A DNA stretch of 64,000 bases from Paraburkholderia translucens (GTDB lineage Bacteria > Pseudomonadota > Gammaproteobacteria > Burkholderiales > Burkholderiaceae): assembly GCF_020881035.1 (NCBI RefSeq), contig NZ_JAJITC010000012.1, positions 62,001 to 126,000 of the forward strand, in the 5' to 3' direction. Numbering within the stretch: position 1 is the first letter of the stretch; each line of letters begins with the position of its first letter. The notes below the pieces were generated by a model. That model had not been told where the DNA came from and did no database searches. It saw nothing but the letters and a program-made list of their open reading frames with translations. Shown piece after piece: positions 25,185-34,125 of the stretch. The translations under genes and the position numbers were made by a program.

Positions 25185-26720
25185 TCAGTGCTTGCGCAAC
25201 GGATGGTCCTTTAGCAGCCATGCGAGCACGAAGGCGAGCACCACGACACATCCGGCCGTCAGATAGACGGTGTGCAGCGCGCCCGCGAACGCGTGCAGAT
25301 AATCGTTGCGCAACGCTTCGGGCAGCTGATGAATCGCGGCTGGACCCAACGCCTGGGGAAGTTCGGTGCCGGGCGGGATCAGTCTGTCGAGGCGTCCGGC
25401 CAGGCTGTTCGAGAACACGGCGCCGAAGCCGGCCACGCCGATCGAGCCGCCGATCGAGCGAAACAGCGTCACGCCAGACGTCGCCACACCCATGTGCTTG
25501 AACTCGACAGTGTTCTGGACTGCCAGCACCAGCACCTGCATCACCATGCCGAGGCCGCAGCCGAGCAGGCCCAGGTAGAGATACATCACATGAATCGGCG
25601 TGTCGATCTGCAGGCGCGCGAGCAGCAGCATCGCAACCGAGACGAGGAACGTGCCGATGATCGGGAATCTCCGGTACTTGCCGATTTTGCTGATGATGCG
25701 GCCCGTCACGATCGACAGGATGAACACGCCGCCCATCATCGGCAGCATCTGCATGCCGGCTGCCGACGGCGTCGAACCTTTCACGACCTGTAGGTAGAGC
25801 GGGATGAACGTCACCGAGCCGAACAGCGACACGCCGATGATGAAACTCACGAGACTGCTGATCAGAAACGTGCGCTGTCTGAACAGTCCGAGCGGCATGA
25901 TCGGTTCGACCGCGCTGCGTTCCTCGTGAATGAAGCCCCAGATCAGGACGAGCCCCATGCCGAGTGTGAACCACAGTTGCGCCGAGGTCCACGGCAGAAC
26001 CGTACCGCCCTGGCTCGTGAACAGGATGATGCAGGTCAGCGCGCCGGCGAGAAACGCGGCGCCCATGTAGTCGATGGTGTGCTTCACGTGGCGCGCGTGC
26101 GGCTTGAACACGGCGCCGATCACGATGAGCGAGACGATGCCGAGCGGCAGGTTGATGTAGAAAATCCAGCGCCACGACAGATGTTCGACCAGAAAGCCGC
26201 CGAGCAACGGCCCGATGACTGTGGCGAGACCGAAGATGCCGCCGAAAACGCCCTGATAGCGACCGCGTTCGGCGGGCGGAATCACGTCGGCGATCGCGGC
26301 CATCGTCACGACGAGCAGGCCGCCGCCGCCCAGGCCTTGCAGCGCGCGCAGCACGATCAGCTGAGTCATGTTCTGCGCGATGCCGCACAACGCCGAGCCG
26401 ACCAGAAAGATCACGATGGCCGTCTGGAGCACGATCTTGCGGCCGAAGAGGTCGCCGAACTTGCCGTACAGCGGCACGACGATCGTCGAGCTGAGCAGGT
26501 AGGCGGTCACGACCCATGACAGGTTGTTGAGCCCGCCGAGCTCGCCGACGATGGTCGGCAGTGCGGTCGAGACGATCGTCTGGTCGAGCGCGGCGAGCAG
26601 CATCACCAGCAGCAGCGCCGGAAACAGCAGCCGGATCGGCGGGTGCTCGACGGCGGGCGAGGCCGAGCGCGGATCCTGCGGCGCGGAGTCGACGGAGAGA
26701 GTCGTGACGGGTTGTTCCAT
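25185..26720 (-). CDS. DHA2-family MFS drug exporter (EmrB/QacA type)
   Basis: A 511-residue, 14-helix major facilitator. Motif D1 (LDQTIVSTALPTI) is in helix 1, motif A-like GKFGDLFGRK in loop 2-3, and the antiporter motif C GIFGLATVIGPLLGG in helix 5. This pattern marks proton-driven multidrug exporters. A periplasmic adaptor partner is absent, so it probably acts alone in the inner membrane. It is divergent from a TetR-family gene, the common arrangement for a repressor and its exporter. No good ribosome site precedes the start. Confidence 0.9.
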   Translation of the reverse strand: MEQPVTTLSVDSAPQDPRSASPAVEHPPIRLLFPALLLVMLLAALDQTIVSTALPTIVGELGGLNNLSWVVTAYLLSSTIVVPLYGKFGDLFGRKIVLQTAIVIFLVGSALCGIAQNMTQLIVLRALQGLGGGGLLVVTMAAIADVIPPAERGRYQGVFGGIFGLATVIGPLLGGFLVEHLSWRWIFYINLPLGIVSLIVIGAVFKPHARHVKHTIDYMGAAFLAGALTCIILFTSQGGTVLPWTSAQLWFTLGMGLVLIWGFIHEERSAVEPIMPLGLFRQRTFLISSLVSFIIGVSLFGSVTFIPLYLQVVKGSTPSAAGMQMLPMMGGVFILSIVTGRIISKIGKYRRFPIIGTFLVSVAMLLLARLQIDTPIHVMYLYLGLLGCGLGMVMQVLVLAVQNTVEFKHMGVATSGVTLFRSIGGSIGVAGFGAVFSNSLAGRLDRLIPPGTELPQALGPAAIHQLPEALRNDYLHAFAGALHTVYLTAGCVVVLAFVLAWLLKDHPLRKH

Positions 26721-26737
26721 GGCGGCAGCGCATTGAA

Positions 26738-26759
26738 ATTAATTAACTGAAAGATTAAT
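26738..26759. promoter_or_regulatory. Candidate TetR operator between exporter and regulator
   Basis: ATTAAT-N10-ATTAAT forms a symmetric AT-rich site in the 75-base divergent gap, 18 bases from the exporter start. The palindromic word and position fit a TetR-family site, but the low sequence complexity makes this tentative. Confidence 0.4.
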
Positions 26760-26795
26760 ATATGCGACATCACCTCTCACGTCAAATTCAATGCA

Positions 26796-27632
26796 ATGGC
26801 AAGTATCCCGTCTGACGACGCCGCGGCGGACGATGCTGCGACAGTTGGGTTGCCGCTCGCGCCGATTGCCACAAAAGAGCGCAGCGCACCAAAGTCAAAG
26901 CCGAAGCTGAAGCCGAAGTCGAAGGCCAAGGCAACTCAAACGGATGCGCAATCCGCGAACGCGGCAGGCACCGCGCCCGCCGTCTCGGCCGCCCGCCGGC
27001 CCGGCCGGCCGACGGGCGCCGCGCGCGGCCCCGAGCAGCGCGCGCGTTTGCTCGACGCCGCGCTCACGCTATTCGCAAGGCAGGGCATCGTCGAGACCTC
27101 GCTAGGCGAGATCGCCCGCGAGGCCGGCTTCACGCCCGCCATGGTGCACTACTACTTCAAGACTCGCGATCAACTGCTCGACGTGCTGATCGACGAGTGT
27201 TTCTTGCCGTTGCGCGAGAGCCTCGGTCTGCCGTTTCAGGAGAATCCCGACGATCCGGTTGCGGCAATCACGCAGCTCACCGAGCGGCTCGTGCAGATCG
27301 CGAGCGATAACCCGTGGTTCGCATCACTGTGGGTGCGCGAAGTGATCAGCGACGGCGGGCTATTGCGCCAGCGCATCCATGAGCGTTTTGGTTTCGCGCA
27401 TCAGAAAGCCTCGTTGTTGGCGATTGCGCGCTGGCAGAAGGAGGGGCGCCTGAACGCATCGATCGAGCCCGCGCTCGTGTTCGTCACCCTGCTCGGTATG
27501 ACGATTCTGCCGCTCGCCACGTTGAAGCTGTGGCACCACGATCCATTGCGCTGCGGTATCGGCGGCGCGGCGATCGCAAGGCATGCGGTGGCATTGCTGG
27601 TGCAGGGGATTGGACCCCGCAAGGAGGATTGA
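26796..27632 (+). CDS. TetR-family transcriptional regulator
   Basis: A 278-residue regulator. The TetR helix-turn-helix is at about residues 84-130 (ARLLDAALTLFARQG, SLGEIAREAGFTPAMVHYYFKTRDQLL). The C-terminal domain (about 135-275) is an all-helical ligand domain. The first 75 residues are unusual, with tandem KPK/KSK units (residues about 29-45) followed by an AT-hook-like RRPGRPTG. The extra tail could strengthen DNA contact. The true start might be further in, but an in-frame Met is not available before the HTH. It is divergent from the DHA2 exporter, its likely target. Confidence 0.87.
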   Translation: MASIPSDDAAADDAATVGLPLAPIATKERSAPKSKPKLKPKSKAKATQTDAQSANAAGTAPAVSAARRPGRPTGAARGPEQRARLLDAALTLFARQGIVETSLGEIAREAGFTPAMVHYYFKTRDQLLDVLIDECFLPLRESLGLPFQENPDDPVAAITQLTERLVQIASDNPWFASLWVREVISDGGLLRQRIHERFGFAHQKASLLAIARWQKEGRLNASIEPALVFVTLLGMTILPLATLKLWHHDPLRCGIGGAAIARHAVALLVQGIGPRKED

Positions 27633-28115
27633 ACTGGTGGCCGGGGAGCGCCGCGCTTACATGAAGGTGTTGCGCAGACCGCGCTTGGATAGCTGCGTGG
27701 TCAGCGTGGCGGTGCCGACGTGACGGAGAATGTCGAGTGTCACGGCGGAAAGTGCGGGCGATGTGGCGGACATGGTACCGGGTGGACTCCGGCTGGAATG
27801 CGGTGTCATCGGGGCACGCGACATGCTACCAGTGAGGTCGGATGCGAAGAACAATATCGATGCCGAGCGGAGCAAGGGCGTGCCAACGGGGTTCGCGCGA
27901 ACCGCAACGGAGCATTGGGTGTCGGCAATCGGCGAGCCGCGGAAAACTGCGGACGGTCGGCAGGCAGGTCGCGGTAAGCGTCGGGAGGGGTTTTTTCATC
28001 GGCGTGCAATTTTGGCGCGTTACCGTGCGCACGCGTTGTACTCGGGAAGGTGCTGAGCGATGCTTTACAATCGCGGACCTGTCTGCAACTCGGCGTGCGA
28101 AATCGAGTCGGAATC
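27633..28115. other. Gap with RraA-like remnant
   Basis: The only recognisable item is the remnant at 27657-27773. The rest, up to the receiver gene, is moderately GC-rich and has no coding pattern I trust. Confidence 0.5.
27657..27773 (-). pseudogene. Remnant of an RraA-like / HMG-aldolase family N-terminus
   Basis: Reading the minus strand from Met at 27773 gives 38 residues that include TLDILRHVGTATLTTQL and SKRGLRNTFM, closely resembling the start of RraA-like proteins ('L..VSTATLTTQLFKRGLRNTF'). A TAA follows immediately, so about 80% of the usual 220-240 residues is missing. The downstream sequence belongs to the TetR gene end, implying a deletion whose edge lies near 27657. Confidence 0.6.
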
Positions 28116-28628
28116 ATGGACAGCAACACCCCCGCCGCGCAAATCGGCGGCAATCAGCAGAGTGAAACAATGGCCGTCCCCGACGGCCTAACCGGTTTTC
28201 CAGAGCAACAAGATACGATGAACGCAGCATTGAGGCTCGATCAAGCTACGATCGTGCTGGTGGAGGACGACCCGGACAGCCGGGAATCGTTGACCTTGCT
28301 ACTCGAGGCGGAAGGCGCGAAGGTTTGCGCGGTCGCCGATGCGGAAGAGGGCGTCGAAGCGGCGACGCGCTTGCTTCCCGACGCGGTCGTCTGCGACCTC
28401 GATTTGCCAGCCATGGATGGCTTCTATCTGATCCAGCGGTTGCGCGACCACGAGATTTGCGGAGGCCATTCCCCCGCGGTGGCGGTAGCCCTGACCGGAC
28501 ATACCGACGACGCTTACCGCCTGCGCAGTATCGGCGAAGGCTTCCAGCATTTCATGACCAAACCCGCCCTGCCCGAAGCTCTGGTGACCCTGCTGCACGA
28601 CGCGATCGATGCCCGCGCGGCGGGGTAA
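28116..28628 (+). CDS. Single-domain response regulator (CheY-like receiver)
   Basis: A 170-residue protein whose C-terminal 125 residues form a receiver domain: acidic pair Asp51-Asp52 in LVEDDPDS, phospho-acceptor Asp94 in CDLDLPAMDG, Thr128 in ALTGHT and Lys149 in MTKP. No output domain follows. The first 45 residues are polar and unstructured. Lone receivers pass phosphate in relays or control a partner protein. No histidine kinase is adjacent. The start is uncertain; Mets at codons 20 and 35 are alternatives, and the ribosome site is weak for all. Confidence 0.8.
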   Translation: MDSNTPAAQIGGNQQSETMAVPDGLTGFPEQQDTMNAALRLDQATIVLVEDDPDSRESLTLLLEAEGAKVCAVADAEEGVEAATRLLPDAVVCDLDLPAMDGFYLIQRLRDHEICGGHSPAVAVALTGHTDDAYRLRSIGEGFQHFMTKPALPEALVTLLHDAIDARAAG

Positions 28629-28747
28629 TCGACGTTTCGCGGCGATCGTGTCGTGAGAGCGGGCGGAGCGCACAAGCCCGCGCACAGCGGGGAACCCGGT
28701 TTCTCGAAGCCGGGTACGGCCATCGATGCCTCGCGCCAGGCGCGCCG

Positions 28748-29344
28748 CTATCTCGCCACGGCCACCGGCGCGGCCTCCCCGGCCGCTTTGGCCGCCTGGC
28801 AGGCCGAACACAGTCCCTTCAATTCGATTTCGTCGCTCGCGAGCCGATAGCCCGCGTCCTCGATCTGCGCAACGAGCGCCTGGCGCAGCTTCGGCTGGTG
28901 CAATTCGGTGACGCTGCCACATTCCTGGCATACGACGAGAATGCCGTGCTGGCATTGGGTCAAATCATGGCAGACGGTGAACGCATTGATCGACTCGATC
29001 CGATGCACGAGCCCCGCCGATAGTAAAAAGTCCAGCGCGCGATACACGGTCGGCGGCGCCGAGCCCGGATGGATCTGGCGCATCTCGTCGAGCAGCGAAT
29101 AGGCCTTCGTTGCGCGTCCCGAGTTCAGCAGGAGTTCGAGCACCTTGCGCCGGATCGGCGTGAGCTTTTCGCCGCGTTCGCGGCAGTATTCCTCGGCGAG
29201 TGCGAGAGCCGCTTCCTGCGGCGAGCCGTGCGCGTGCGACGGCTCATGCGCGTCGTGATGCGCGTGATGATCGTGTGCAGCGGCGGGGGCGGCAGGCGCG
29301 GAGGTGACCGGATGACCGGCCGCGGCGGACTTGGCGGTTTTCAT
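28748..29344 (-). CDS. zur: Fur-family regulator, probable Zur (zinc uptake regulator)
   Basis: A 198-residue Fur-family protein. Residues 45-120 give the winged helix (YCRERGEKLTPIRRKVLELLL, APPTVYRALDFLLSAGLVHRI). The structural zinc site is built from Cys139/Cys142 (VCQECG) and Cys179/Cys182 (LCSAC). CHDLTQCQHG supplies regulatory ligands. These features and the absence of the Fur-specific HHDH motif favour Zur. An N-terminal His-rich tail (residues 24-39, eight His) is unusual and may bind zinc. TATAAT lies only 6 bases before the ATG and no ribosome site is visible, so the mRNA may be leaderless. Confidence 0.82.
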   Translation of the reverse strand: MKTAKSAAAGHPVTSAPAAPAAAHDHHAHHDAHEPSHAHGSPQEAALALAEEYCRERGEKLTPIRRKVLELLLNSGRATKAYSLLDEMRQIHPGSAPPTVYRALDFLLSAGLVHRIESINAFTVCHDLTQCQHGILVVCQECGSVTELHQPKLRQALVAQIEDAGYRLASDEIELKGLCSACQAAKAAGEAAPVAVAR

Positions 29345-29572
29345 GCGTCGATTATAGAGGCATGCGGGGGGCGGCGCCGCGCCGGTCGAAGCATCGAGAC
29401 GAGCGGGATTTCCAGATATCGGGAAGGTGGCCTGGACACGCTCGCAGTGCGGCTCAAAGATATCTCCTTCAATTTTCCTTACAGTGCCCGGCAAATAAAA
29501 ATAGGGTCCCTACTCCCGAAAAATGCCTATGCTCTGTCAGACAGGTTCCAGGCACGTTTCGACGGGGTCTTG

Positions 29573-30901
29573 ATGAAACAACTGCTTCACCCATCCCGGG
29601 CAGTAGCCATCGCCTTCCTGTTGACGATTGCCGCAGGGACGCTCCTGCTCAGGTTGCCCTTGTCGCAAGCCAAAGGTGCGGCGCCGCCGTGGCTCACCGC
29701 CTTATTTACGGCGACTTCCGCAGTCTGCGTGACTGGACTCGTCGTTGTTGATACGGGGAGCTACTGGTCGAACTTCGGACAGTGGGTCATCCTCGCGCTG
29801 TTTCAGATTGGCGGCTTCGGCATGATGACAGCGGCCACATTGCTGGGACTCATGGTCAACCGTTCGTTGCCGTTGCGAGCGAAACTGATCACCCAGGTCG
29901 AGACGCACACTCTGCGTCTGGGGGACATTGGCAGCGTAGCGCGACTGGTGCTCGTCGTGACATGCTTCACTGAACTGATCACGACACTCTGGCTGATGGT
30001 CAGGCTTCATCTCGGGTACCGCCTCCAATGGGGCGAGGCGGCCTGGAATGGTTTGTTTCATGCGGTCTCGGCGTTCAACAACGCGGGTTTTTCAATTCAC
30101 CCGGACAGTCTGATGCGCTATGCCGCCGACGCATCGATGCTGGTGCCGTTGATGGTCGCGATCGTCGTGGGGGGAATCGGGTTCCCGGTTCTATATGATC
30201 TGCGCGAAAAACTGCGCGGTGCGCGTCGGCTTTCATTGCACAGCAGACTCACCCTGGTGGTTACGGGAGTGCTGTTGCTCGGTGGTTTTCTTACGCTGCT
30301 GCTGTTCGAATGGAGCAATCCGAAGACCCTGGGCCCGATGCCGCTCGCAGAGAAGCTCCTTTCGGCAGCGTTCGCCTCGGTATCGGCGCGCACGGCTGGT
30401 TTCAACTCAGTCGACATCGGCGCAATGACACATGACAGCTGGGCCCTGCATTACTTGCTGATGTTCGTTGGCGGGGGCAGCGCCGGAACGGCGGGAGGCG
30501 TCAAGATCGGGACCGTCGCGATTCTGGGCTTGCTGGTCATTGCGGAGATCCGCGGGCTCAGCGATGTCGAAGCGTTCGGACGCCGCGTCAGTGTGTCCGC
30601 GCAGAGGCAAGCAATGACCGTCGTGGCGCTGGGTGCCTTCATGGTCACGCTCTGCACACTTGTCGTTCTGCCGCTCACTCGTTTGCCAACCGATCAGGTC
30701 ATCTTCGAGATTATTTCGGCGTTCGGCACGGTAGGTCTGTCGACGGGGATCACGGCCGAACTTCCCGCGCCGGCACAGCTCGTGATCATCGCGCTGATGT
30801 ACATCGGCCGGGTTGGAACCATTACCTTCGCGACCTCGCTCGTGCTGATCGAGCGGCGGGCGCAATATAGCTACCCCGAGGAGCATCCAATTGTTGGCTG
30901 A
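29573..30901 (+). CDS. TrkH/KtrB-family potassium uptake membrane subunit
   Basis: A 442-residue membrane protein of the Trk/Ktr channel family. Four pore-loop repeats are seen: SAVCVTGLVV, SAFNNAGFS, SARTAGFNS and SAFGTVGLSTG, each with the filter Gly. Length near 440 fits KtrB rather than the longer TrkH of enterobacteria. It moves K+ (with Na+ coupling in Ktr) under control of a cytoplasmic NAD/ATP-binding subunit, encoded by the next, overlapping gene. The start used begins directly before the first helix; a much longer upstream frame runs into the Zur region and is spurious. Confidence 0.88.
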   Translation: MKQLLHPSRAVAIAFLLTIAAGTLLLRLPLSQAKGAAPPWLTALFTATSAVCVTGLVVVDTGSYWSNFGQWVILALFQIGGFGMMTAATLLGLMVNRSLPLRAKLITQVETHTLRLGDIGSVARLVLVVTCFTELITTLWLMVRLHLGYRLQWGEAAWNGLFHAVSAFNNAGFSIHPDSLMRYAADASMLVPLMVAIVVGGIGFPVLYDLREKLRGARRLSLHSRLTLVVTGVLLLGGFLTLLLFEWSNPKTLGPMPLAEKLLSAAFASVSARTAGFNSVDIGAMTHDSWALHYLLMFVGGGSAGTAGGVKIGTVAILGLLVIAEIRGLSDVEAFGRRVSVSAQRQAMTVVALGAFMVTLCTLVVLPLTRLPTDQVIFEIISAFGTVGLSTGITAELPAPAQLVIIALMYIGRVGTITFATSLVLIERRAQYSYPEEHPIVG

Positions 30902-31586
30902 CCTGTTCAGGATTTCGCTCGCCTTTTCGAAAGGCGACAGTGTCGTCGTCATCGGGTTGGGGCGTTTCGGCTGCGCGGTCGCTCAGTCGCTTGTTCGGCT
31001 TGGTCATGAGGTCATGGGAATCGACCGGGACGCGCAACGGGTGCAATTATGGGCGGAACGCTTGACCCATACCGTCCAGGCCGATTCGACCGACGTGAAC
31101 ACCTTGCGTCAATTGGGCGTTGCCGACTTTCCCCATGCGATCGTAGGCATCGGCAGCGATCTTTCGGCGAGCCTGATGACGGTGATGGCCCTGACCGAAC
31201 TGCAGATCAAGGACATCTGGGTAAAGGCGGTGACCACGGAGCACGGCCAGATTGCCCAGCGCATCGGCGCGCATCATGTGGTTTATCCGGAAGCGGAAAT
31301 GGGTGAACGGATCGCACACCTGATTACAGGCCGAATCGTGGATTACATGGAATTCGACGAAGGATTTGCCGTCGCCACGATTCATGCTCCGGTGCCGACC
31401 CACAACCGTTCGCTGGCAGATTGCGGCGTTCTGAACGCGTTCGGTGTCACCGTTGTGGGTGTCAAGCGCGCGGGTGAAAACTTCCAGCACGCGCTGCCCG
31501 ATACGATTGTTTTACCGGGGGATCTGCTGATCGTGTCGGGCCCTGCCAGCAAGGTGGAAGAGTTTGCGGGCCGCGCGAAGACCTGA
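30891..31586 (+). CDS. TrkA/KtrA-family potassium uptake regulatory subunit
   Basis: A 231-residue cytoplasmic protein with an RCK_N Rossmann domain (VVVIGLGRFGCAVA, then the acidic GIDRD that contacts the ribose) at 17-140 and an RCK_C domain to the end (FAVATIHAPVPTHN, LPDTIVLPGDLLIVSG). It gates the membrane subunit in response to nucleotides. It overlaps that gene by 11 bases. The start is TTG with GAGGAG 7 bases upstream, the only position that keeps the start of the domain intact. Confidence 0.88.
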   Translation: MLADLFRISLAFSKGDSVVVIGLGRFGCAVAQSLVRLGHEVMGIDRDAQRVQLWAERLTHTVQADSTDVNTLRQLGVADFPHAIVGIGSDLSASLMTVMALTELQIKDIWVKAVTTEHGQIAQRIGAHHVVYPEAEMGERIAHLITGRIVDYMEFDEGFAVATIHAPVPTHNRSLADCGVLNAFGVTVVGVKRAGENFQHALPDTIVLPGDLLIVSGPASKVEEFAGRAKT

Positions 31587-31613
31587 AACGAAGCGCGCCG
31601 GCCCGCGCCGTGC

Positions 31614-32240
31614 TCAGGTCAACGGGAAATCCACATACTTCTTGAACCCCGAGCGCGTGGCGAGACGCGAATACCAGCGCTCCAGATTCGGCAGGGAAGG
31701 CCGCTGCAAACCGTCGACGCCGAACCAGCGCTTCGCGTACGCGCCGATCACGATATCGGCGAGCGTGAACTTGTCGCCCTCGAGAAAGAAGCGGCCTTGC
31801 AGATGGTTATCCAGCAAGCGCCATAGCACGGTGACTGCCTGCACGTCGGCGGCGAGCTTCACGGTGTCGCGCTGTGCCTCGGGCGTGCGCACCAGCGCCC
31901 AGAACACGGGACGCTCCACAGGCTGCAGCGTCGACAGCGACCAGTCCAGCCAGCGGTCGATACGCGCGCGCAGTTTCGGCTCGGCCGGATACAGCAGGCT
32001 CGACTCACCGTATTGCATCACCAGATAGCGCAGGATCGAGTTGGATTCCCACAGCACGAAGTCGTCGTCGACCAGCGTTGGAATTTTGCCGGTCGGGTTC
32101 ATCGCGAGATAGGCGGGTTCGTTGTTGCGGCCGAATTGCAGACCCGCGTCGATGCGGTCGAACGGCAACACGAGTTCGTCGCAGCACCACAAAACCTTCT
32201 GGACATTGACCGAATTGGTGCGTCCCCAGATCGTAATCAT
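31614..32240 (-). CDS. Glutathione S-transferase family protein
   Basis: A 208-residue GST. The N-terminal thioredoxin-like domain (1-80) starts with TIWGRTNSVNVQKVLWCCDEL, where Ser10 or Asn9 could activate glutathione, and contains the cis-Pro NPTGKIPTL and the gamma-glutamyl contact WESNSILRYL. The helical C-terminal domain has FTLADIVIG, the N-capping box. Catalytic substrate cannot be told. AAAGGA lies 8 bases upstream. It is convergent with the K+ uptake operon. Confidence 0.9.
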   Translation of the reverse strand: MITIWGRTNSVNVQKVLWCCDELVLPFDRIDAGLQFGRNNEPAYLAMNPTGKIPTLVDDDFVLWESNSILRYLVMQYGESSLLYPAEPKLRARIDRWLDWSLSTLQPVERPVFWALVRTPEAQRDTVKLAADVQAVTVLWRLLDNHLQGRFFLEGDKFTLADIVIGAYAKRWFGVDGLQRPSLPNLERWYSRLATRSGFKKYVDFPLT

Positions 32241-32422
32241 CCGGTAAATCCTTTTTTCTTACAGTTGGCAAGCCGCGCGCCGTGCGCGGCGTTCAGCCAG
32301 TAACGATACACGATGCGCGCGCCTTTGCGCGACGGGCCGCCCGGCCGGATGGGCGTTGCGTACAATGTGCGCACCCGAAATTGCGCGGCGAACACGTGCA
32401 TCCCCACTCATTGAGGCATCGC

Positions 32423-34090
32423 ATGGCCCGCATTGTTCCCGACGACTGGAAGAGCCTCGAAGCGACCGGCGCGGCGGCGCGCGAACGCGAAACGCTCGCG
32501 CTGCTCGAAAAGGCATTGCCGGCCGACTACACCGTCTACCACGGCGTGCATTGGACGCGCCTGAATCAGAACTTCTCCGTGTTCGGCGAGGCCGGCTTCG
32601 TGATTGTCAGTCCTGCGGGGCGCGTGATGATCATCGAGCAGAAGACGGGCTTTCTGCGCGAAACGCCGAAGGGGCTCGTCAAGGTGTATCTGCAGACCGA
32701 GCGCAATGTCGCGATCGCGCTCGCGCATACGATCGAGAGTCTGCACAGGCGCTTTACCGCGGCGTTCGGCGCGGGCACGTATTTCATCGAGGAACTGTTG
32801 TACTGCCCCGATCACGTCGTCAAGGACGCGGCGATCGCCGGAGTGAATCCCGCGCGCATCGTCGACGCGACGCGGCGCGAGCGGCTCGCGGCGACGATTC
32901 GCGAAGCGCTGCCGGCCGACGAACCGCGGCTTGCCTGTGCGTCCAAGATCCACCACTTCCTCGCCGACGAACTCGCGTTGAGCCCCGACACGAGCGCGCT
33001 CGTGGGGCAGGCCGGCACGCTCGTCACGCGCCTCGCGGGCGGGCTTGCGACATGGGCCCGGCGGCTCGAATTCGCGCCGTTCCGTTTACGCGTGATCGGC
33101 ACGGCGGGCTCGGGCAAGACGCAACTCGCGGTGCAGGTGATGAAGGACGCGGTCGCGCGCGGTGAGCGGCCGTTATATGTGTGCTTCAACCGGCCGCTCG
33201 CCGACCACATCGCGCGTGTCGCGCCGCCGCAGGCGAAGGTCGCGAACTATCACCAGCTTTGCGACTGGATCGCGCGCGACGCGGGCCGCGTGCCCGATTT
33301 CCAGTCCACGCAGGTGTTCGATCAACTGGAGGCCGTATTCGCCGGCACGCCGATCGAACCGCGCTGGCAGTTCGACGTGCTGATCGTCGACGAAGGGCAG
33401 GATTTCCAGCAGCCGTGGGTTGCCGCGCTCGAGCGACTGCTGCGGCCGGGCGGCGCGTGGTGGTGGCTCGAAGACCCTTTGCAGAATCTGTACATGCGCG
33501 AGCCGGTCGCGTTGCCCGGCTGGACCACGCTGAAGGAAACCACCAATTACCGCAGTCCGCGCGACATTCTCGACTATCTGCGCGACGTTCCAGGCGCGTC
33601 GGTGCCGCTTGCCGCGGCGCTCACGTCGGGCAGTCCGTTCGACGGTTCCGAGGTGTCGGTGTCGGTCTACGACGAGGCACAGGCCGCCGGAAGCAGTATC
33701 GACGCGACCAAGCGCGCGATCACTCAGGCGCTATCGCTCGGCTTTCGCAAGCAGGACATCGCGGTGCTGTCGTTTCGCGGCCGCGAGGGCTCCGCGATGA
33801 GCGCACTCGATCATCTCGGACCGCATCGGTTGCGCAGCTTCACCGGCAAATACGATCTGTTCGGCAACCCGGAGTATCGCGAGGGCGACGTGCTGTTCGA
33901 ATCGATCTACCGCTTCAAGGGGCAGGCGGCACCGTGCGTGATCTTCACCGAGATCGATTTCGACGACTTCGACGAACGCATCGCGCGCAAGCTCTTCGTC
34001 GGAGCGACGCGCGCGACGATGAAGCTGATCATCGTCGCGTCGCAGCGGGCCGCACGGCATTTGCAGTTGCGCGAGGGGCAGGAGAAATAG
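32423..34090 (+). CDS. UvrD-like superfamily 1 helicase with NERD-like N-terminal domain
   Basis: A 555-residue protein. Residues about 20-110 resemble a NERD (nuclease-related) domain: a core Glu57 segment, and IIEQKTG with Glu72 and Lys74. The position where NERD normally has Asp is Gly59. The helicase core has Walker A GTAGSGKT (226-233), Walker B VLIVDEGQDF (Asp323, Glu324), TNYRSP (motif IV region), and the late FVGATRA of motif VI. Such proteins act on DNA in repair or defence settings, but the role is unproven. It is a single gene; the start has no strong ribosome site, but the frame begins well with MARIVPDDW. Confidence 0.82.
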   Translation: MARIVPDDWKSLEATGAAARERETLALLEKALPADYTVYHGVHWTRLNQNFSVFGEAGFVIVSPAGRVMIIEQKTGFLRETPKGLVKVYLQTERNVAIALAHTIESLHRRFTAAFGAGTYFIEELLYCPDHVVKDAAIAGVNPARIVDATRRERLAATIREALPADEPRLACASKIHHFLADELALSPDTSALVGQAGTLVTRLAGGLATWARRLEFAPFRLRVIGTAGSGKTQLAVQVMKDAVARGERPLYVCFNRPLADHIARVAPPQAKVANYHQLCDWIARDAGRVPDFQSTQVFDQLEAVFAGTPIEPRWQFDVLIVDEGQDFQQPWVAALERLLRPGGAWWWLEDPLQNLYMREPVALPGWTTLKETTNYRSPRDILDYLRDVPGASVPLAAALTSGSPFDGSEVSVSVYDEAQAAGSSIDATKRAITQALSLGFRKQDIAVLSFRGREGSAMSALDHLGPHRLRSFTGKYDLFGNPEYREGDVLFESIYRFKGQAAPCVIFTEIDFDDFDERIARKLFVGATRATMKLIIVASQRAARHLQLREGQEK

Positions 34091-34125
34091 CGGGCGAGAC
34101 GCCGCACCCGCTCAGAGCATGGCGC

